A program made the translations under genes and the position numbers. A stretch of 11,185 bases of DNA. Source: Sphingomonadales bacterium (GTDB lineage: Bacteria > Pseudomonadota > Alphaproteobacteria > Sphingomonadales > Sphingomonadaceae). This document shows positions 7,256 to 11,185 of the stretch, in pieces. The stretch covers positions 1 to 11,185 of the forward strand of contig JANYCM010000340.1 in assembly GCA_025360285.1 (NCBI GenBank), written 5' to 3'. Numbering within the stretch: the first letter of the stretch is position 1; each line of letters starts with the position of its first letter. The notes beneath the pieces were generated by a model. That model was not told the origin of the DNA, did not search any database, and saw only the letters and a list, made by a program, of their open reading frames with translations.

Positions 7256-8935
7256 TCAGGTTTGCGGGCGCGCCGGCAGCGGCAGTTCGACGATCAGCTG
7301 CGTGGCACCCGGCGCTGTCGCCAGCCGCAGCCGGCCGCCCAGACGGTCCACCCGGTCCAGGATCGATCGCGGGCCCTGGCCGGCGGCGCGCAGGTCGGCG
7401 GCGGTAAAATGCCCGGCGGCGGGAAAGCCGGCGCCATTGTCGGTAATCTGCACGGCATAATCGGCGCCGGCGACGGCGGCAGCAAGGATGACCCGGCGGG
7501 CCCCGCCATGGCGCGCCGCATTGGCAACGGCTTCGCGGATAATCTGGCGGACATCGATGGCCAGGCCCGGCGGCGGCGGCGCGGCGGCGCTGGCATCGAC
7601 GGTGATATCCCATTGCTGGCCCAGCAGTTTCGCCAGCGCCCCCAGATCGGCGGCGGATTCGGCGGATGGCACGGCACGCGGCCGGATCGCTTCGATGAAG
7701 GCGCGCAGATCATGCTGTTCGCCGCGCAGTGCCTGGTTCAGCCGGAGCAGCCGATCGGCCACCGCCGCCGGATCATGGCCATTTGCCCGCTCGATCAGCT
7801 TCAACTGCAACGACAGCCCGGCGAGGAATTGCAGGATGCCGTCATGCAGATCATGGGCAACGCGCAGCCGTTCCTCGCCGGCGGCGGCGGCACGCCAGGC
7901 CTCGGTGACGCTGGCATGGTCCAATGCCGCGGCGATCTGCACGGCAAGAGCGCGGGCCAGATACAGATCCTCCTCGCTGACCGGCTTGGGGATGATCAGC
8001 CAGCCCGCCAGCGCGTCGCAAGTGACCGCCGCCACCGCCGCTTCGGTAATGCCCCAACGGTGCGCCAGCGCGGCATCGAGCAGCGGGTGATCGACCCCGG
8101 TCAGGTCACCGCCGGCATCATAGCGCCGGCAGTTGGCGGCGCTGGCGCGAAAATCAAAGGCCACCCCGGCATTGGCGCTGTCAACCGGCGCGCCGGGGCC
8201 GGCGAGCAGCGGCAGCGGCAGCGCACCGGGGCCGCCCTGCACCGCCTGCCAGCCGCGTTCATCGCGCAATTCCCAGACAAAAATGACGCGCGGCACATCG
8301 AAGAAGCGGCAGACATGATCAAGGCACAGGTCAATGGCTTCGGCAACCGAGGCAACGCTGCGCTCCACCGGCTGGGCCAGCCCCAGCAATTCCTGCCAGA
8401 CGCGTTCGCGCTGCGCCCCCATATAGGCGAGCAGGCCGCCGACCACGACGACCTGGCCGATGCGCACGACATAGCGCAGGATATCGTCGGTCTGCGGATC
8501 AAGCCCGCCGCGGCGCATGAAGGCCGTGGGAATGAACAGCAGCACGATGACGATGCTGGTGCCCAGCGCGCCGCGCCAGTCCCAGCGCAGCGTCGCCGAC
8601 AGGGTGGCAAACAGATATAGCGGGAAAAACGGGCTGGCGGCGCCGTTGGTCAGATAAACCAGCGCCGCCACCACCGCCAGATCGGCAGCATAGGCCCATT
8701 GCCCGATCGGCCGCGCTGACAATGACCGCGCCCACATGACAAGGCCCAGCCCGGTGGCCAGCGCGGCGTAACCAGCGAGCAGTTTGATGACGACGCCGGC
8801 CCAGGCCTGGGGCTCTGGCGGATCGATCAGCGCCGCGACCAGCGACGGCACGGCAAAGGCAATGCGGCCCAGCGCGCTGATGCGGTCGGCGCGGTTATGG
8901 ACAAGGCGTTGATTCAACATTGCGGTGCCGAACAT
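7256..8935 (-). CDS. Membrane-bound sensor histidine kinase (HisKA_3/NarX-DesK type)
   Basis: 559 residues. The first 175 or so contain about six hydrophobic segments (near 20-37, 45-68, 80-96, 99-117, 123-139 and 154-173), so the sensor end is an integral membrane domain of no family I recognise. Residues about 186-343 form a cytoplasmic GAF-like region. The dimerisation/phospho-acceptor domain has RVAHDLHDGILQ with phospho-acceptor His364. The ATPase domain shows the N-box REAVANAARHG (Asn472), the G1 box DNGAGF (499-504) and a GPRSILDRVDRLGG segment typical of this kinase class. It should autophosphorylate and pass phosphate to the regulator encoded just downstream. All four cysteines (204, 209, 269 and 306) fall in the GAF-like region. 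The start is the ATG at 8933-8935; a second in-frame ATG at 8918-8920 is possible, and neither has a good Shine-Dalgarno sequence. Stop TGA is at 7256-7258. The signal sensed is unknown. Confidence 0.92.
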   Translation of the reverse strand: MFGTAMLNQRLVHNRADRISALGRIAFAVPSLVAALIDPPEPQAWAGVVIKLLAGYAALATGLGLVMWARSLSARPIGQWAYAADLAVVAALVYLTNGAASPFFPLYLFATLSATLRWDWRGALGTSIVIVLLFIPTAFMRRGGLDPQTDDILRYVVRIGQVVVVGGLLAYMGAQRERVWQELLGLAQPVERSVASVAEAIDLCLDHVCRFFDVPRVIFVWELRDERGWQAVQGGPGALPLPLLAGPGAPVDSANAGVAFDFRASAANCRRYDAGGDLTGVDHPLLDAALAHRWGITEAAVAAVTCDALAGWLIIPKPVSEEDLYLARALAVQIAAALDHASVTEAWRAAAAGEERLRVAHDLHDGILQFLAGLSLQLKLIERANGHDPAAVADRLLRLNQALRGEQHDLRAFIEAIRPRAVPSAESAADLGALAKLLGQQWDITVDASAAAPPPPGLAIDVRQIIREAVANAARHGGARRVILAAAVAGADYAVQITDNGAGFPAAGHFTAADLRAAGQGPRSILDRVDRLGGRLRLATAPGATQLIVELPLPARPQT

Positions 8936-8942
8936 AGGCGGG

Positions 8943-8979
8943 CGCCGCGGCTTTGTCGCGCTGCACCAAAGCCGGGGCG
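8943..8979. repeat. Inverted repeat directly upstream of the kinase start
   Basis: cggctttg (8948-8955) and caaagccg (8967-8974) are perfect 8-bp inverted arms around 11 nt. After one mismatch the pairing continues for 4 more base pairs (8943-8946 with 8976-8979). The inner end is 8 nt from the kinase ATG. It could be a stem-loop in the kinase mRNA leader, placed where a ribosome binding site would be expected, or an operator. No T-run follows on either strand, so it is not a terminator. Confidence 0.5.
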
Positions 8980-9074
8980 GACACCCATACCAAGGTCGGT
9001 AGGGCCGGCCCCCGCCGGACGCGGCGGTTTACAGTTCCGGCCCCGTAACGCCCTGGCCCCTGCCGCGCGCAATC

Positions 9075-9106
9075 CAATGACTCCAATAGCTTGGTGCAAA
9101 TCATTG
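9075..9106. repeat. Small inverted and direct repeats upstream of the sigma-54 promoter
   Basis: caatga (9075-9080) is repeated inverted as tcattg (9101-9106). Within this stretch ccaat occurs twice (9074-9078 and 9083-9087), and tgcaaatcatt (9095-9105) resembles tgcaaaatcgtt at 9122-9133. It may be a binding site for a regulator or bending protein next to the promoter. The arms are short, so chance is possible. Confidence 0.3.
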
Positions 9107-9108
9107 TG

Positions 9109-9125
9109 TTGGCACGATTCATGCA
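9109..9125 (+). promoter_or_regulatory. Sigma-54 (RpoN) promoter of the PEPxxWA-CTERM gene
   Basis: The sequence TTGGCACG-N4-ATGCA carries an exact -24 element TGGCACG (9110-9116) and a -12 element ATGCA (9121-9125) against consensus TTGCW, one mismatch. The GG (9111-9112) to GC (9123-9124) spacing is exactly the required 12 bp. Transcription would start near 9136, giving a leader of about 50 nt. PEP-CTERM genes in other proteobacteria are known to be controlled by RpoN with PrsK/PrsR, which fits the downstream gene. Confidence 0.75.
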
Positions 9126-9137
9126 AAATCGTTTGCA
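9122..9137. promoter_or_regulatory. Dyad overlapping the -12 element and predicted start site
   Basis: tgcaaa (9122-9127) and tttgca (9132-9137) are perfect inverted arms around 4 nt. The dyad begins within the -12 element and ends at the predicted start site. This is a position where a bound protein would block open-complex formation, but it may be a by-product of the TGCA in the promoter. Confidence 0.35.
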
Positions 9138-9171
9138 ACAGGTCACCGGCTGCCAAATCCAGCCTTTTGCA

Positions 9172-9177
9172 AGAAAG
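9172..9177 (+). promoter_or_regulatory. Ribosome binding site that favours the ATG at 9186
   Basis: The purine run agaaag lies 8 nt upstream of ATG 9186-9188. It overlaps the alternative GTG at 9177, which therefore cannot use it and has no other candidate site. Confidence 0.5.
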
Positions 9178-9185
9178 TGTTTCCC

Positions 9186-10130
9186 ATGATCGTCCGCCCC
9201 GTCCTGATCACTGCCGCCATCGGCGCCGGCTTGCTGGCCAGCGCCGCCGCCGCCGCCCCGTCGCGGACCTTCGCGCAGTTTTCGCAGATTTCGGTCAAGA
9301 ATGTGACGCCCAAGATCATTTCGCTGAAGAACCTTGATACCATCAAGACCACCAGCGTGACGACCAAGACGCCGAACTATGGTCCGCTGCTCGACAAGAA
9401 GGGCAAGGTCATCGGCCAGAAGATCATCGGCTACAACAGCGTCACCACCAAATCGACGCTGGTGACGCCCAAGTCGGAACTCTATTCGACCAATGGCAGC
9501 TCGACGGCCTTTGCGACGCCGGTCGTCAATTTCAGCTTCCTGTCGGCAGTCCAGGGCCCATTCCGGTCCATCCTGGCCGGCACCCAAAAGGCCTATTTCT
9601 CGCTTGATACCTTTTCGACAACGGCGCCGGTCAAGACGACGATCGGTTCGCTGAACATCTTCACCCAGACCTTCGGCGCCGGCAGGATTTCCTTCACCCG
9701 CACGGTGCCGGTGCAATTGTACACTTCCACCCACAAGCTGAACGGCCCGGCCCGCAGCAATCTGTTGACCATCGCCTTCAACAGCGCGCAACTGATCGCC
9801 GCGGGCAGCGCGACGACCTTTTCGCTGCTCGGTTCGACGCCCGGCCAGTCGCTGACCTATACGTCGGACTTCATGAATTTCCAGAATTCCGCCGATTATG
9901 ATTTCAGCCTGACGATGACAGCGGCCAACCCAAGCCTGTCGATCGCTGCGGTTGACCCGACGCTGACCAATGTCACCGGCGCCCGCAGCTTCAACACCAC
10001 CAAGGCCAGCGTTTCGGGCGGTTTCGCCGCCTCATCGGTGCCCGAACCCGAAAGCTGGGCGATGATGATCGCCGGCATGGCCCTGGTCGGCGTCTCGCTG
10101 CGCCGCCGCAAGGCCAGTATTGCGGCCTGA
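9186..10130 (+). CDS. Exported PEPxxWA-CTERM sorting-domain protein
   Basis: 314 residues. The N-terminus is a signal peptide: Arg4, a hydrophobic core at about 5-18, and an Ala-rich cleavage zone at 19-24. The C-terminus is a full PEP-CTERM tail: PEPESWA at 286-292, a hydrophobic segment at 293-305, then RRRK at 306-309. This is the PEPxxWA variant typical of Sphingomonadales. Such tails are recognised by an exosortase, which cleaves and transfers the protein during export to the cell surface or polymer matrix; no exosortase gene is in this window. The mature part is rich in Ser, Thr, Asn and Lys and has no cysteine. It carries two copies each of VTPK (40-43, 93-96) and SVTTK (57-61, 85-89). 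I recognise no enzymatic domain and assign no function beyond surface or matrix protein. The start at ATG 9186 is preferred over GTG 9177 because of the ribosome binding site spacing. A sigma-54 promoter precedes the gene and a strong terminator follows, so it is probably a single-gene unit. Confidence 0.9.
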   Translation: MIVRPVLITAAIGAGLLASAAAAAPSRTFAQFSQISVKNVTPKIISLKNLDTIKTTSVTTKTPNYGPLLDKKGKVIGQKIIGYNSVTTKSTLVTPKSELYSTNGSSTAFATPVVNFSFLSAVQGPFRSILAGTQKAYFSLDTFSTTAPVKTTIGSLNIFTQTFGAGRISFTRTVPVQLYTSTHKLNGPARSNLLTIAFNSAQLIAAGSATTFSLLGSTPGQSLTYTSDFMNFQNSADYDFSLTMTAANPSLSIAAVDPTLTNVTGARSFNTTKASVSGGFAASSVPEPESWAMMIAGMALVGVSLRRRKASIAA

Positions 10131-10154
10131 ACCAGCGTTGACGGATGGCCAGAG

Positions 10155-10185
10155 GGCTGCGCCCGGCCACGGGCGCGGCCTTTTT
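10155..10185 (+). terminator. Rho-independent terminator of the PEPxxWA-CTERM gene
   Basis: An 11-bp GC-rich stem pairs 10155-10165 with 10170-10180, with one G-U pair, a 4-nt loop (gcca) and then five Ts at 10181-10185. It lies 24 bp after the stop codon. There is no matching T-run on the minus strand, so it serves the rightward gene only and not the convergent peptidase gene. Confidence 0.85.
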
Positions 10186-10189
10186 GGCG

Positions 10190-11185
10190 TCATTTCTGCC
10201 GTTCGATAAAGCCGCGGATGTCCTTTGACAGCTTGGCCAGATCGGTATCATGCACATACATCATGTGCCCGGCCTGGTAATAATGAAACTCCACCCGGCC
10301 GGCGGGGAAGCCGGGGCGGGTGAGCGATTGTTCGGCACCAAAGAACGGCGTGGCGAAATCATAATAGCCCTGGCCGACGAACACCTTCATGCCGCTGTTT
10401 TCGCGCAGTGCCCTGGAAAGATAGGGCGCGACATTGACATAGGTGGTGCCGTCACGGCCGCCGCCCAATTTCCAGTCCCAGGGGCCGACATTGCCGATGG
10501 TGACATATTCGCGGTCCATCTTCAGCCCCAGGTCCTGGCGAACATAGCTGTTGATGGCGGCGGTATAGGCGCCATCGATACCATAAAAGCTCGGGTCATT
10601 GTCCGGGCCTTCGCCGGCATTGTCATAATCCAGCCCCAGGTAACGCGCATCGAGCCGGCCGACCGTGGTGCCGCGATCGCGCAGCAATTCCTTGTAGAAA
10701 CGATCGGGGCTGACGCGCAGATTGGCGCGATCCAGAAACGCCTCGGACAGCCCGGTAAAGCCCGCCAATTGCTTGCGCACATCGGCCCGCTCGGCATTGG
10801 TCAACTGGGTGCCCTTCAACAGCGCGGTGATATACGGCCCGCGCGCAAAGGCGCGTGCCTGGTCGAGGAAGGGTTCCAATGCCGCTGGCTGGTTCGGCAG
10901 ATGCTTGTGATAAAACGCCACCGCCGCCATTGACGGCAGAGTGACGACATATTGCATCTCATTGCCCTCGGTTTCGGCCTCGGCGCCGAAATCGAGAATC
11001 GTTGAAATCAGGATGACACCGTTGACCGCAACGTCATTATACTGGCCCTCCAGTTCGTTGATCAGCGCGGCCGACCGCGTCGTCCCATAGCTTTCACCGC
11101 CGATGAATTTCGGCGCGTTCCAGCGGTTGTTGTCATTCAGCCACAACCGGATGAACTGGCTGATCGATTTGGCATCGGCGGTGAC
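10190..11185 (-). CDS. S10-family serine carboxypeptidase-like protein, 5'-partial
   Basis: About 331 C-terminal residues are visible. The frame is open through the right edge, so the N-terminus, including any signal peptide, is missing; the TTG at 11146 is internal. All three residues of the S10 triad can be placed in the family's usual order: nucleophile Ser in GESYG (codon 11090-11092), Asp in GYYDFATPF (codon 10358-10360) and His in YQAGHMMY (codon 10265-10267). The local contexts RWNAPKFIGGESYG and the final AGHMMYVHD are typical of bacterial S10 members. These hydrolyse C-terminal residues from peptides, usually after export. Substrate and location cannot be decided here. Stop TGA is at 10190-10192. 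It converges with the PEPxxWA-CTERM gene, 59 bp apart. Confidence 0.92.
   Translation of the reverse strand, partial: VTADAKSISQFIRLWLNDNNRWNAPKFIGGESYGTTRSAALINELEGQYNDVAVNGVILISTILDFGAEAETEGNEMQYVVTLPSMAAVAFYHKHLPNQPAALEPFLDQARAFARGPYITALLKGTQLTNAERADVRKQLAGFTGLSEAFLDRANLRVSPDRFYKELLRDRGTTVGRLDARYLGLDYDNAGEGPDNDPSFYGIDGAYTAAINSYVRQDLGLKMDREYVTIGNVGPWDWKLGGGRDGTTYVNVAPYLSRALRENSGMKVFVGQGYYDFATPFFGAEQSLTRPGFPAGRVEFHYYQAGHMMYVHDTDLAKLSKDIRGFIERQK

Noticed and set aside
7262..8620. Plus-strand open frame of about 450 codons antisense to the histidine kinase
   Set aside because: Same shadow composition. The opposite strand carries intact H, N and G boxes.
9177..9185. GTG at 9177 as the start of the PEPxxWA-CTERM gene
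   Set aside because: It overlaps the best ribosome binding site and would add three residues ahead of a normal signal peptide.
8895..9791. Minus-strand frame antisense to the PEPxxWA-CTERM gene and extending into the kinase start
   Set aside because: It overlaps the sigma-54 promoter and a clearly coding plus-strand gene with a signal peptide and sorting tail. The translation is low complexity.
1..11185. Mobile element, CRISPR, toxin-antitoxin or defence cluster
   Set aside because: No transposase, integrase, repeat-spacer array, tRNA-like attachment site or recognisable defence gene was found. All intergenic gaps are shorter than 300 bp and are accounted for by promoters, repeats or terminators.

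Overview
The window looks like chromosomal DNA from an alphaproteobacterium, most probably Sphingomonadales. The GC content and codon bias are high. There is a very large NAD-dependent glutamate dehydrogenase, an FzlA-like GST-fold division protein, and an exported protein ending in the PEPxxWA form of the PEP-CTERM sorting signal, which is typical of that order. The taxonomic call is inference. No mobile element, CRISPR array, tRNA or rRNA was seen.

Layout, left to right. Bases 1-4412 (+) hold the 3' nine-tenths or so of an NAD-glutamate dehydrogenase gene, cut by the left edge. It converges, with only 6 bp between stop codons, on a minus-strand series. In transcription order that series is a sensor histidine kinase (8935-7256), a NarL/LuxR-type response regulator (7072-6440), argininosuccinate synthase argG (6358-5132) and fzlA (5084-4419). 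The kinase and regulator form a two-component pair separated by a 183-bp gap. argG has its own recognisable promoter, and fzlA follows it closely enough (47 bp) to be co-transcribed. To the right of the kinase, divergent from it, lies a gene for an exported PEPxxWA-CTERM protein (9186-10130, +). It is preceded by a near-perfect sigma-54 promoter and followed by a strong rho-independent terminator. The right edge cuts a minus-strand S10-family serine carboxypeptidase-like gene (10190 to beyond 11185).

How it fits together. Glutamate dehydrogenase and ArgG belong to nitrogen and arginine metabolism. FzlA is a cell-division factor, and in Caulobacter an NAD-GDH (GdhZ) also acts on FtsZ, so the convergent gdh/fzlA pair is worth noting. 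The sigma-54 promoter on the PEPxxWA-CTERM gene agrees with the known link between RpoN, PrsK/PrsR and PEP-CTERM genes. The NarL-type regulator here is not a sigma-54 activator, so it is unlikely to be the direct activator of that promoter.

The coding content is mostly ordinary. The most interesting signals are non-coding: the sigma-54 promoter with a dyad over its start site, a long inverted repeat directly before the kinase start, a G-quadruplex motif just upstream of the response-regulator gene, and palindromes inside the argG promoter.
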